From Lineus longissimus (Eukaryota; Nemertea; Pilidiophora; Heteronemertea; Lineidae): a stretch of DNA of 64,000 nucleotides. Of the stretch, positions 12,476 to 23,644 are shown piece by piece; position 1 is the first letter of the stretch; each line of letters starts with the position of its first letter. The translations under genes and the position numbers were made by a program. Below the pieces are notes generated by a model. It was not told where the DNA came from, did not search any database, and worked only from the letters and a program-made list of their open reading frames with translations. The stretch is from assembly GCF_910592395.1 (NCBI RefSeq), contig NC_088312.1:6882001-6946000 (forward strand), given 5' to 3'.

Positions 12476-14744
12476 TCCTTGCCTTACAGGTGACAGCATG
12501 CCCTCACTTAGCAATACCTTTCTGTTTTACAGCCAAACCCCTATTTGTCGCCCAATCTGGTCCTGGCTCCTGGTAGAACTGACTTGGCGGCAACGGATAT
12601 GGCCCCGAATGAAAACGACGAGCGCGCGCTCAGAAACCCGTTGCTTTTCCTTTGCTATTATCACATCGTCTCAACTTTTAAAACTGGGCAACCATTGGTA
12701 TTAGATAAAGAATGGCCGTATCCTGGCTAATAGAGGCGGTTCCTCACATCTCCGCCTCGATGTTGCTGCATCTGATTACTATGTAGATATGGAAATACTC
12801 TGCTATAGGGTGCTATAATCAGACAGGCGTGGATCCCCGTTTTGCCATCTTGACCCTCAAGGTATTGCAAAAGTTTGTGGTTGATTTTACTATAGTTACA
12901 TGTAGTCATTCATGTTCTTGTTGAATAATACTGGTATCCAATATAGCTGGTTAGTCGATATAATATATTCATTAGTCCCCGCCTAATGAGTTAGCACTCA
13001 TTATGAGTGGCTGGCCAAATGTCATTTAGTTCACATATCCTAATAAAACCGATGTTTAAAAAATCAGATCAACTTGAATGGATCACCCGATTTTATGGAT
13101 CAAGGGGAGTAAGGGGTGTTGTCCTTGTTGTGATGACCTAGTTTGCTGTCTGTCCTCATAAATTGTGACACTTCAATTATAATGGTTGAGCCCACTCCAA
13201 ATACATATTCCAGTAGCTTACCATCTGTTGTCCATAAAGGGTTACACCGTTCGTAATTTCTCGTGGTCCAGTTAAATAGAAAACCTCTACACTAATACAC
13301 AATACTGCAGTGCAGTTATTATGAATATAAATTTGTCCTGAAAATTTTACATGTGAAATTTCAGGAATATTCCAAGTCATTTCATACAATTGTTTTATTA
13401 GACACACACCTTGATCTATTACAAGTTTTAAACATTGGTAAATATTTCTAAATTCGAAATCAATTTTCAAGTGAAAGAATGCAAAAGATGAAAATAAATA
13501 AAAGCCATTCTTTGAGTGTATCAATCGTGTCAATATGCATGTCCCAATTATCAGGTTGTCACACTTGAGGAACCATTTTGATATCTGGAACGAGGGCAAT
13601 TAGAGCATTTGAATGCCAGCTACCTTGTTATGATCGCTTCCCACTGTCTGACACCTTTATGTTTGGTTCGTTGGGTACGAGAAGAGGTCAACGGGGACCA
13701 TCTGGGTTCTACGAGTACGCTCGGTGCAAACCAACAGAACACTGAGTGCATTTTCGAGTGAACGAGTTATCTGCACCAAGTGCTAGAGGTAATTAGGGCA
13801 TGGTCCCTCACCGAGTTATTCTACTGTGTCAATGTCAGTCATGACTGTGTCATGGAGGGAGGCACCTTTCATCTTTGATGGCACAGCCTTTGCGGTTCCC
13901 TGAACAAAGTAAGAGGCCAAAGGATGTAGAAGAATATGTAATTATATCGATTTCCGTTCATTGGGATAAAAATACTTAACCTGAAGTGGTGTTATCCCAG
14001 CATTCTGGCTGTGATTTTGTCCGAATGACACCAACTGGGAATTAATGGAAATAAAACCAAACACGACAAAATCTATTCACATGCAACTCAGCAATGAAAA
14101 GGATGATTAGTCAGATGTCTTTCCAATGTAATAGAGGTTCACTGTGCTTGTCTAGGCTGGCAATTGAAGAAACAGGAAGTACAAGGTACATTTTCACAGC
14201 CTACAAAAATGGACACTTATGAGGACTATTAGCATGGTGGAAAAATGATAATTTGTGCTATTTCTCCTGTAAATATTTTCAGGGGCTGATCCGAGGGGGG
14301 GGGGGGCCAGTGAAAATGACCCGCCTCTTTCTAGTATTCCTCGTGTTCTGATTTAAAATATGCCTGATTGGACCCAGCATGACCCCTTCATGATGAAAAC
14401 ACATAGAGAATCACCCTTATCATTTCCAAGAGAAATTCCATGACGTTTGATAAATTGGTCTCAAGGACAAATGCACAACAAAAAGACTAATACTGCAATC
14501 ACAGCCCTGTCCCATCCACTGTGGAGACAAAATTGAGACTTTGGTCTTGCTACAGTTTACCCTTGTTATGAATGGTAATGATCAGAGACCAAAATGTCCC
14601 CCCTTAACAGGATGTCTCCCCGGCAGATTAGGTACCACTCTTAAGATGTTAAAAGGCATAGAATGTGTCCGCCTTAGTTGTCAAACTCTGTTGTAAAGGT
14701 TCCTCATGGCAAACCCTGCTAGAATATAACAATGAGACAAAATT
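12476..14744. other. Intergenic region
   Basis: No recognised gene. It holds a 140-codon open frame on the minus strand at 13177-13599 with no recognisable family or splice context (see rejected list) and a G-run of 12 at 14295-14306. Confidence 0.35.
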
Positions 14745-14761
14745 TTAGAAAAACCTTCTAT

Positions 14762-14767
14762 GTTTAT
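14762..14767 (-). terminator. Candidate poly(A) signal of COQ3
   Basis: Minus-strand AATAAA lies about 330 bp after the COQ3 stop codon. It is the first canonical signal noted downstream. The cleavage position is not shown by the sequence. Confidence 0.45.
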
Positions 14768-15094
14768 TGAAATATGAAACGTCAGGGAAAGAAGTCTTGA
14801 TATGATGCGGACACTCATGATACAGGGTTTGTCCAACACAACTGCTATTGTTACCCTACCATGAGCTGTTCAAATCAACTACTTATAGGACATTCACATA
14901 CACCACTTGGCTCATTTCGCTGACCTAGTGGTGCATGATTTGTCCAAAATATCATTTCATAAATCTGAAGTACACAGCACATGTACTGGCTGGTGTGCCA
15001 GCCAGGTGGTGCATGTTTTTACCAAAAAGCCAATTACATTTCCCACGTTTTGCCAAGCATATAAGAAAAACCACAAACACTATAAAAGTCTCTT

Positions 15095-16916
15095 TCAAGA
15101 GTCACTTCCATTGGAAGAACTCTCTGAAGAACTTGAATAGTCACTTTGATCCTCTTTAACTGCTTGTATAGCATACGACAAGCTTGTGTCTTTTATCCAC
15201 ATCCACCGACCTGTCAAAAGGTTGTAAAACATGCCATGGATCAATTTCGTGCTGAATTCATCTGAAAGAGGAAGAAAAATTGCAGAGATGCATTAGTTGT
15301 ACAATGATAGTGATCGTACTTTAAGCTCAAAGAAACTAGTGATGTAAACATGTACCCAAGCTCCAATAAACTACGGCGATGTCAAACCTGCATATGAATG
15401 GAGGAATTGACGCACAACTTACTTTTGCTCAGCATAAATTTTAACTCCTCTGGAGGGATGAACTTCTCCCAGTCATGAGTGCCAGGGGGTACAATTTTGA
15501 AGACATATTCGGCAGCTATGACCCCCAGATAATAGGATAACTGGGTCTTGTTGACTGTCGTGAAGAATAAGGAACCACCGGGCTGAAAAAAAAGATTTCT
15601 GTTATACCAGTAACCTGATACTTTAAAATGTACCGAGCAAGTTTTTCACACTAATGTTTACAGTGTGAAGCACTGTAAAAGATGGGCCACAGAGAGGCAG
15701 AGGAATTTGGCAATGTCAACTGGAGTTATTCACCAATCCCAATTTAACTTGCATGTCTTACCTTGACAAGCCTGCAGCAAGATTCCACAAACGAGTCCAC
15801 ATTACTGACATGTTCCAGCACCTCTGATGACACCACTCCATCAAACTTTCCTTCCTCTGTCCCGATCAAATCCTCAATATCACAGTGGATGTATTTGATC
15901 TGCTCGCGGAGAAGTGGGTCCTGCATCATGTGACCCTGAGCAATCTGAATGTTATTTTCTGAGGCATCTATTGCGACAACAAATGCACCTAATCTGGCCA
16001 GGGGCTGAAATTGGACAGACATGAAGGATAAAAGTTTATTGTCAAAGACAGAGTACCTCAGAACAATGTTATTGGTAGTTATGGGTGTACAGCTAACATT
16101 TTGACGATTTCAACAGAGCCTAAAAACAAATGCACTCACTCAGAACACCTTAGCAGACCTAAGCCGATTGCAGACAATTGCCATAAGGTACTGTGGATCA
16201 AGCACATTTAAACAGTGAAAGGGGCACATTTTAATATTTTCACTTCCCAAAAATACCTCACTTAGTATGCCTCCTCCACACCCAGCATCTAAGATGAGTT
16301 TTCCCTCCAATGGCCTTGGTGTTTTCCTCCAAGTGCCAGGCAATGCCAGGGCATCTCTGATAAGTGGTACCCTCAGCTCGTTCATAGCATGCAGTGCCTT
16401 GAATTCGCCATCCTCTTTCCACATCATACTGGCCATCTGATTGAACTTGCGGACTTCCTCGTCATCGACAGTGTAATTCACCTGAGGTCTGAAAGGGGGC
16501 GCCCTTTGTGACGTTCGATCATGGTTCAATCTGCAAGTAAAATATTATTTGTAGGCCTAAGTCTTTTCTTGGTTGTGACAAAGTCCCTCGCTGTCACCTC
16601 GTCACTTCTTCTGACTTTAGTTTAGCTTTGGCCACTTTTTATTTTCTGCTTCATGTAAGTTCTAGCTTTGAAACTATCTTCTAATTCAGCAAAGATCCTT
16701 TGCACCAGCCAACGTAGGCCGCAAGAAACTAGCGGCATGTCCCATACGTCTTCTTTGGTTTGTTGTGCCTATAATTAAACTTAAGTTTGTTCTGGCCATG
16801 AATGATGACCTCCCTCCGATTCCTGCGATGCATCTTCTAATTGTCTCGAAATTGTGTGCCCCCTGTCTGAGGCTATCAAGGACCTGACACTGACAGAGCT
16901 GTGGGGCATAGGCCAT
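15095..16916 (-). CDS. COQ3: Ubiquinone biosynthesis O-methyltransferase, mitochondrial
   Basis: COQ3 carries out both O-methylations in ubiquinone synthesis on the matrix side of the inner mitochondrial membrane, using S-adenosylmethionine. Coding exons on the minus strand: about 16714-16916, 16257-16530, 15762-16004, 15423-15582 and 15095-15261. Phases agree throughout and give about 348 aa (human is 369). SAM-binding motif I LDAGCGGG is at the end of exon 2. Exon 3 has VVAIDAS and the family motif VVSSEVLEHV; exon 4 begins PGGSLFFTT. The C-terminus is Ser-rich and ends GSDS. Exon 1 encodes an Arg-rich leader compatible with a mitochondrial transit peptide. Its donor (CCTAC|GTTGGC) is weak and was chosen because exon 2 is open only in that phase. 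The start could be the ATG at 16916 or the in-frame ATG at 16799. Confidence 0.9.
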
Positions 16917-17383
16917 AGGCTTTAAAGAAAGATATACCAATTTGCTTCACAAGCAAGGACTTTATTAGAACAATATGTACCTTATTTGGACGGTATTAGC
17001 AACATAAACACCTCTCGACAGTACACTTCTACATGCTCTACATAAGCTAACTGCTGACATGATTATTTACACATCAAATTCTACTCAAATCAAGTTATAA
17101 AGGCAAATATATTTAGCCTTCAAAAATCCACAACGCGAGTTCAGCATACTTCGAAATTCTAAGCGAGGGGGGCTTGTTAATTTATGCAACGTTCTTGTAT
17201 GAATCTATTTTTGTCTGTCATGTGACTTTCCTCGGGAAGTTCGCGGCAAGTTCATAACGCGGGAAAAGCGAATGTGCGCTCACGTGGATGAGAGTTCGAC
17301 TGTATATGACTGACCAAGCTTTGAGGATAAATATTTTACTTTAACATGATTTTGCCCTTCGCCTGCTAATGTGAAGGAACTTT

Positions 17384-17389
17384 TTTATT
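17384..17389 (-). terminator. Candidate poly(A) signal of the Ras-like gene
   Basis: Minus-strand AATAAA lies about 60 bp after the Ras-like stop codon. A second one (16961-16966) lies about 480 bp downstream, close to the start of COQ3, so the two genes are tightly packed in tandem. Confidence 0.45.
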
Positions 17390-17449
17390 GCATGAATGTT
17401 ATCAAAAATTATTATTGGTGATCTCATGCAATTAAAGTGAAGTCTTTGT

Positions 17450-19746
17450 TTAAAGCTTGCTGTTTTTAAAAATATCCTCATCAGAACCTTTCCCAAAGGA
17501 ATCCGACGAGCGCTGCCTTGTGAATGTGGGTATCATCCATCCGAACCTGCGTCCAACTGACGCGAACCTGGACCGCGGCCCCATCATCTCCGACCCTGAT
17601 CCCTCGTCATCCGTGCTAGAAAGACTGCCATTACTTGAGGTCCTCCCATAGTCATCTGGGGAAGACGTCTTCCGTGATCTAGTTGACGCTGAGCGGAAAA
17701 GCCCCGTCCTTGTCCCTTTCCGCGCCCGATAAATTACATACAGTTCTCTAAAAGCCTCTCTAATGTCGTCCACAGATTCCCGGGCGGACATCTCGAAGAA
17801 TTTCAGACAGGCTAAGTCATGTGAGCGTTTATTTGCTTGCTCATACGATACCATCCTGTCGTATTCTAAGTCTGATTTGTTCCCTATAAGGATCACGACT
17901 GGTTCTAATGCACCACCACCTAAATTGAATTTTCTGGTTGAGAAGTGGTTGATGAGGAATTTGAATCTCATGCACTCCTCGAAGCTCTGAGAGTCTGTCG
18001 TTGAGTAAACCAAAACGTAGGCATCGGCCCATCGGATGTTCTCCTGGATGCGAAGACTCGAGCCGACCTCCTGAAATTGAGAAAGTAAAAGATTTCATCA
18101 GTTAGATACAATAGTACGTTCGTTGGAAACTTCAAATAGAGATCATTGATCGGAGAATGAGACCGGACATAGCCTACCATTGGAAGCTAAACGCTGGTAT
18201 AATGCTGTAGTGTGTGTTCTGTTATTTTGGGAGTTGATACATCGAACTGTCAGTTCTCCTTAAAACCTTGGACTCCTATGAAGTCCATTTTGTCATCCTG
18301 ATCGACCTTGGCGACAGGACGAGGCCGGTCCACTGCGTCCGGAGTGTATTAAACTTAGAAAAAGCATGTGTTCATGCTGTAACCCTCTTGAATGCAAAAT
18401 GCAATGTTGTCTGCATATTTTCAATACATGTCCCCCTTTTGTTGCCGATGAAGCAGATACTGTTGACCGTTTTTTGCACAGTTGCCATTTGTGCGTGGGA
18501 GAAGTTTGGCTTTTGTGAATCGCTGGACGGCTCAATCCCCCCCCCCCCCGCGACAGTGTATTCCCCACTCTGTTGACTGAGGAATTAGTTCGGCCGAGAA
18601 ACGGTGCTTACCCCTCCTGCCGTATCGAAAATATCAAAGTTGACAATATCGCCATCTACATCTACCAGATACGAGTAGTTCTGCTCTGAATAGAACGCAT
18701 ATTGGTAAGGATGAGCTACAATGATGAATATATTCGAGAGTATAGATATTACAATTACAAAGACCGGCGAAACCGGTAAACGGTTGGAGTGGTATAAACA
18801 GGAATCATTGTTCAGAAGATAGGTCCGACAACAACCAATATATGTATTAGCGTCTTCTCTTGCATTGATCCAGTAACGCTGAAGAAGAGACACAAACAAA
18901 CGCTACTTCCTTTTAGTTGCAGTTCGCTGTTGCTTGGAGCGACCTCCTATATAATGACTTACCGACGCTTGCATATTCTCCAATAAAACGTCTCGTTATG
19001 AAGCGGACAACCAAGGCTGCAACGGAAGATATTTCGAGGTTTCAGGTCAAATATAATTCGAATACATTCCGCTTTTTTCTTTTAAGTATCTATCGGCAAT
19101 AATAGGGCGCATGCAACGACGCTAACCAAGAAACTTTATGTTGGCCATTTCATATTAGAGATGGTCTTTCATAGATAAAACTTGGTGGAATTGATTACTT
19201 GTCTTGTAAATCTTTTAAGGAAACGTGTAATCTTGATTTCCGTTATACATGATACGTGTTTTAGAAATGATATACATATGTCAAAACATGGCGATTTGAT
19301 ATTCAATCCATTAATCCTTAAATAGCCACATCGTGAGTTATTTAAGATAAGGAAAAGCTCAGTTATGTTTAAGAGTGACATGTGATAACCATCAGTGGTA
19401 TTTCGTATCAAAACCTGACAGCCCCCTGAGCTTTGATATTCTCTTAAGTAACCAAAATTGGCAGTTTAAGTTCCTGATCACGCATGGTATAGGATTGACT
19501 TATCTTTTATTGATAAACTTCGTGACATAACAATGCTATTGTTGTAGTCATCTCAAAATACCGAAAATTCTTCCCTGTCTGCTCAGAGTGATATGTTGAA
19601 GAAGGAGACAGAATATGAAGAACTCTCATTTTCAAAATCATGGTCTTACCTGTCTTTCCAACGCCAGATTGTCCAAGTATCAACACTTTGATCGTTTTAG
19701 TCTTATTTCCGCTGGACGAGCTCTTCTTCTGTACGGGACTTGTCAT
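17450..19746 (-). CDS. Ras-like small GTPase, RERG/RASL11/RASL12 group
   Basis: Four coding exons: 19650-19746, 18963-19016, 18612-18715 and 17450-18070. Phases 1, 1 and 0 agree and give 291 aa. Visible motifs: P-loop GQSGVGKT followed by ALVVRFITRRFIGEY, typical of the RASL11/RERG group; G3 box DTAG; G4 NKSD; G5 SA in EMSAR. The position equivalent to Ras Gln61 is Gly (DTAGG), and switch I has a Tyr-rich unusual sequence instead of the Ras effector loop. A long Ser/Arg/Asp-rich tail follows the G domain and ends FKNSKL, with no CAAX prenylation box, as in RERG-type proteins. The group is linked to growth restraint and signalling in vertebrates. The exact orthologue cannot be named from sequence reading alone. 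Confidence 0.88.
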
Positions 19747-20524
19747 CTCAAAGATGATTTTTCACACGAATGAAGAGAAACTGTTTCTATTGAAAAGACA
19801 ACCTACTGGTCCGAGTTCCTCACATTGATTCTGTCATCTCTTTTAACTAATCACAGGGTCCGAGTGCAGAATCCGGTATGAGGCAGTCTACAATCCAGAC
19901 GCAGCCCTCAACGTTCCCGATCAAAGTTCCGTAGCACGTACCCACTCTGAGTTTCTTTTATATTTTCATGCTTCTTTGGCTTCTCCTATTTTGTGTTATT
20001 TACCTTGCATATCCCCGAGAGCCAAGTAGTCCTTGCCCTGCACCTTTACCTGGAGTACACGTGAAATCCTCTGGGTAGCTTTAAACTTGTGATAAACTCG
20101 TGTTGTTTCGTATTGATCTCGCATTAACTGTTAATCTGCTGCATTCTTCTTTATATCGATATCTAGCCAGTTACGTAAGATATTGCCAAGAGCTGTGGAA
20201 CATATTGGCAATCAAACCAGCTTTTAGCAAGTATAGTGAATTCACTGGACTAGATCCACACTTGATAATCCATCTCAACGCAGACCAATGAACGAGCTCG
20301 ATAGCAGAGATCACTTCAGAGCAATGCTCAACCGTTCATGTTTTGAAACATACTGAACCTATAATGTGACCAGGCCAATAGGAAGGATAGAGGCCCAAGT
20401 CCAAGTGCCCTTAGGTGGATTACTGAAGGCTACGTTCACATCAGATCAGGAAATAGGCACAACCATGGCAAACAGACAGAAACAAAGACAAAAACGCTCA
20501 TATTCTTTGGACAATACTGAAAAT
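19747..20524. other. Spacer between the Ras-like gene and SOD2
   Basis: It holds the 5' flank of the Ras-like gene and sequence beyond the SOD2 3' end. No exon, repeat or RNA gene was recognised. Confidence 0.4.
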
Positions 20525-20530
20525 GAAACT

Positions 20531-20536
20531 TTTATT
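20531..20536 (-). terminator. Candidate poly(A) signal of SOD2
   Basis: Minus-strand AATAAA lies about 470 bp after the SOD2 stop codon and implies a 3'UTR of roughly 0.5 kb. Confidence 0.45.
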
Positions 20537-21002
20537 TACTAGCAAAAACACAAAGTATTATTACAATGTTATAATGAGGCTTTTTATACATCGTATACAA
20601 ATTAAAACTACATCAACTTGTTGAAGGTTAAGCTCAGGGAAACACATCCTGACGTGATCAGTGGTTCTAAATATACTCCACATCTTTCAAACGATGTAGG
20701 ATTATCAAAAACCTGTATCTCAGGATGGCATGCGCCCGGTTTCCATTTTGATTCCCTCGGCCACGAGGCATAGCCAACAACATGATAGACAGGGCCTAAA
20801 ATACAGTCGGGGGGCAACACGAAAGAAAAAAAATGTTCTTGTTTGAGTCACGCTTTTCCATGATTCACGTTCACCCTTCATACCAGAAACATTTTCGTTT
20901 CATTCTATTCACATAATATAAGATAAGAAGTTACAAATATGAAAAGCACATAGTCATCCTTAATCTTGCAACTTTCTTCAATTTTTTTTCGTTTGCATCC
21001 GT

Positions 21003-22755
21003 TCAGTCAAGTTTTGCGTTGCTGAACCGTGAGGACACATCTTTCCAGTTGACGATATTCCAGATGGCATTGACATAATCTGGTCGCATGTTCTTGTACT
21101 GGAGGTAGTATGCATGTTCCCACGTATCAATACCAAATAAGGGAACTAGACCTGAAATGGACAAGGTGCGCCATCAGTTATGATAAATAGGTGGATGTGA
21201 ACATAACTCATAAACCCACAGCTCTATAGAAACCATAGGGTATCCACGAGTCTGCCCCAGCCAGCTAGCCATTTCAACTTGTAAATGCTTTCACTGCAGG
21301 TTTTTTTTACCAGTTAAGTTGCTTGCCTAACATTTAACCCTCCTCAAGGCTTGGGATTGGCTGCCGCAATCACAAAATGCAAATTGGTGGAGTTACAGAT
21401 GTGAACTACAAACTAAGAAAGTTGGAATAGGAGACGAAATTCTGAGACAAAATCATACCTGTTGTTGCTAGTAAAGGATCCTGGTTTGCTGTAGCTGCGA
21501 CCTGTAGTCTGTCAGTATTTTTATTATAACCCAACCAGCCCCAACCAGAGCCTTGGACAGCAACTGTTGTAGCTGACATAGTCGTCTTCATCTTTTCAAA
21601 AGAACTGAAATCTCGCTTTATAGCTTCCAACAGGTCACCTAGAAATAAATGTGAGCGCCAAATGTAAAGAGTTAAATGACTAAGAAGGCAAATCATATTT
21701 CATTACCATACTACATAATTGCCAACCTTTACATTTACTATTTGATTGATAGTACAGGTTAAACGCAGAAGAAGAAGATTGATAGGTTTTTTACTATTTT
21801 CGTTGAAAACGAGAGGAGGAGAGGAGTCATTCATAGATAATGCGGTCAAGAAATGGCATTGACCATAACATACTGTGACACTTGTAGGTAGGTCTTACCT
21901 GTAGGTTCACCACCACCACTGGGAGACAAGTTCTGCCAGAAGATGTTGTGGTTAATGTCGCCACCAGCGTTGAACTTCAAAGCTGGCTGCAGACTGATAA
22001 CAGCCGAAATATCACCTGAAAATATATGAGCAAGAATGACTGGTTACAAGGTACATGTATAGGCACGTGCGACAGGTGAATAAGCCTGTTTACATATCCA
22101 CCAAAGTCAGAATTTAGTAAAGCTAAAATTAAGCAGTTGTTTGCAGATAAAAACTGATCATCACGAAACTTTAGGGAATGTCGACTTTGGTAGGTATTTA
22201 GAAGAACAATGCTACAGTACGGCTCTCACCTTTAGCTTGTGCCTCAGCAATCTTCTCTTCAGTGATGTTCAGGTTATTGACGTACGTCTGGTGATGTTTA
22301 GCATGATGAATCTGCATGATCTCAGCAGATATGACAGGCTCCAGGGCATTGTAATCATATGGCAGATCTGGAAGTGTATGCTTCGAACGAGTTGCTGCCA
22401 TGGCTGCAGTTTGGTGGCTTGCCACTGAGGACAGCCTGAAAAAAAAGGAACATTGATCATCATATCCTTAAGTTCCTACTATCACCAAACCAGTCTACCA
22501 TAAAAAAAATTAACAATTGATTGTACACTACACTAGGCCTATACACTATACACTATACACAGACAGTGCATTTTGCACTGCAAAACATAACATAGCAAAC
22601 AACTTTTTGATGACAAATTGCATCCGAATTATAAAATGACATTTTTCAATTCTATTTAGATTGTATGTGAATTGCAATTATGTTTCAAATTCAGCTCATC
22701 ATATTTTTGTTAGCTCTTTCTACCTTGCAAATGAAGCGAATTTTGAAGACAACAT
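21003..22755 (-). CDS. SOD2: Manganese superoxide dismutase, mitochondrial
   Basis: The enzyme converts superoxide to hydrogen peroxide and oxygen in the mitochondrial matrix. Five coding exons on the minus strand: 22724-22755, 22230-22435, 21899-22015, 21459-21638 and 21003-21151. Phases agree and give 227 aa (human 222). The 32-bp first exon supplies [11 protein letters not shown], which together with exon 2 gives a Ser/Ala/Arg-rich transit peptide before [11 protein letters not shown]. The metal ligands are all present: the first His in [10 protein letters not shown], the His of DINHNIFW, and Asp and His of DTWEHAYY. The usual GGH-INH is GGD-INH here, a change next to but not at a ligand. 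[11 protein letters not shown] is conserved. The gene is head-to-head with WTAP. Confidence 0.95.
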
Positions 22756-23644
22756 TATGGAAAAATTGTCCTTTACAAGACGGAAGTGACATAATGACGC
22801 CAATTTTTTAGGTTTTCACTAAGTTCAAAGCTTTTATTTCTTGTTGTTGTTTTTTAAGAATAGAGCTTTAAAATTTTATGCTAGGTCTATGAAATTCTTG
22901 AATGCAGTTTGATAAAATGATTTTATTAAACCCAAATTCCCAGCATTCACCTGGTCGATTACACATGGCGGCGACCGTGAAAGTGAAACAATCCATCAAA
23001 TTTTCCTGATTTCTGCGGTTATTTCTTCAATAAAGAAAACAAATTCATTACACACGTTTCGAAATATGCTAGAAGAACATAACTGAACTAAATCTGGTGA
23101 GAAAACAGGTTGAATCTACCTTGTAACAGGGTTGAATTGGAGCGGTTGTTGTTATTTTACATTCTGGCCGCCATTTTGTTTCGGTCAAATCGGGCTTCCC
23201 GATTTTGGTTTTAACGTTATTTTGCGTCCCCTGGGTTTTTGTAACATTGATTATGTTTCTAATGATGGGGAATGGTTCAGTCCATAGAACAAAATGTTGT
23301 GAAAGCATGGTATTTTTCTGAAATATTTTGGTTACGATACCGCCGTACCGGTACGATCCGTCGAGACCGTCACCGCGCCGAGTGGCGATGCACTGGTACG
23401 AGTTCAACCCCAACATTATGAAAATGTGCGATTTGTTCTGTCAAATTCTGTGTCTACATGTGTGTACCTTTTCTGTTTCAGGGGAACGAGTTTACAATCC
23501 CCGATCACACCCCAAAAAAAGGTCATCGGTTGACTAACCAAGCACCACTGTTCAATGGATTTATAGCCTAGTTGAATGCGATCAAACTACGTCATTTCCG
23601 ATCGGGGATTCTAAAGTTTAGCTGTTTCAGGTATATTTCTCAAA
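22756..23644. promoter_or_regulatory. Shared divergent promoter region between SOD2 and WTAP
   Basis: These 889 bp separate the two start codons, so both promoters must lie here or overlap the 5' exons. On the SOD2 side there is an ETS/GABP-like CGGAAGTGAC at 22781-22790. YY1-like ATGGCGGC sites occur at 22963-22972 and, inverted, as GGCCGCCATTTTG at 23166-23178. Near WTAP, TACGTCATTTCCG at 23588-23600 combines a CRE-like and an ETS-like core. No TATA box is obvious. Site identities are by consensus matching only. Confidence 0.6.

Noticed and set aside
13177-13599. 140-codon open frame on the minus strand
   Set aside because: One of the longest unassigned frames, but AT-rich, with no recognisable domain, no signal peptide and no clear splice or promoter context. 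Random occurrence is plausible at this base composition.
14295-14306. G-run, with similar runs at about 18537 and 54387
   Set aside because: Ordinary homopolymers of 12-13 bases with no associated structure.
22399-22401. ATG in SOD2 exon 2 (MAATRSKH) as the main start
   Set aside because: A phase-compatible 32-bp upstream exon with ATG and a good donor gives a complete transit peptide and near-normal length.
23069-23416. 115-codon minus-strand frame between SOD2 and WTAP
   Set aside because: No family similarity; its good donor at 23120 is out of phase for coding into SOD2. At most it is part of a non-coding 5' exon.
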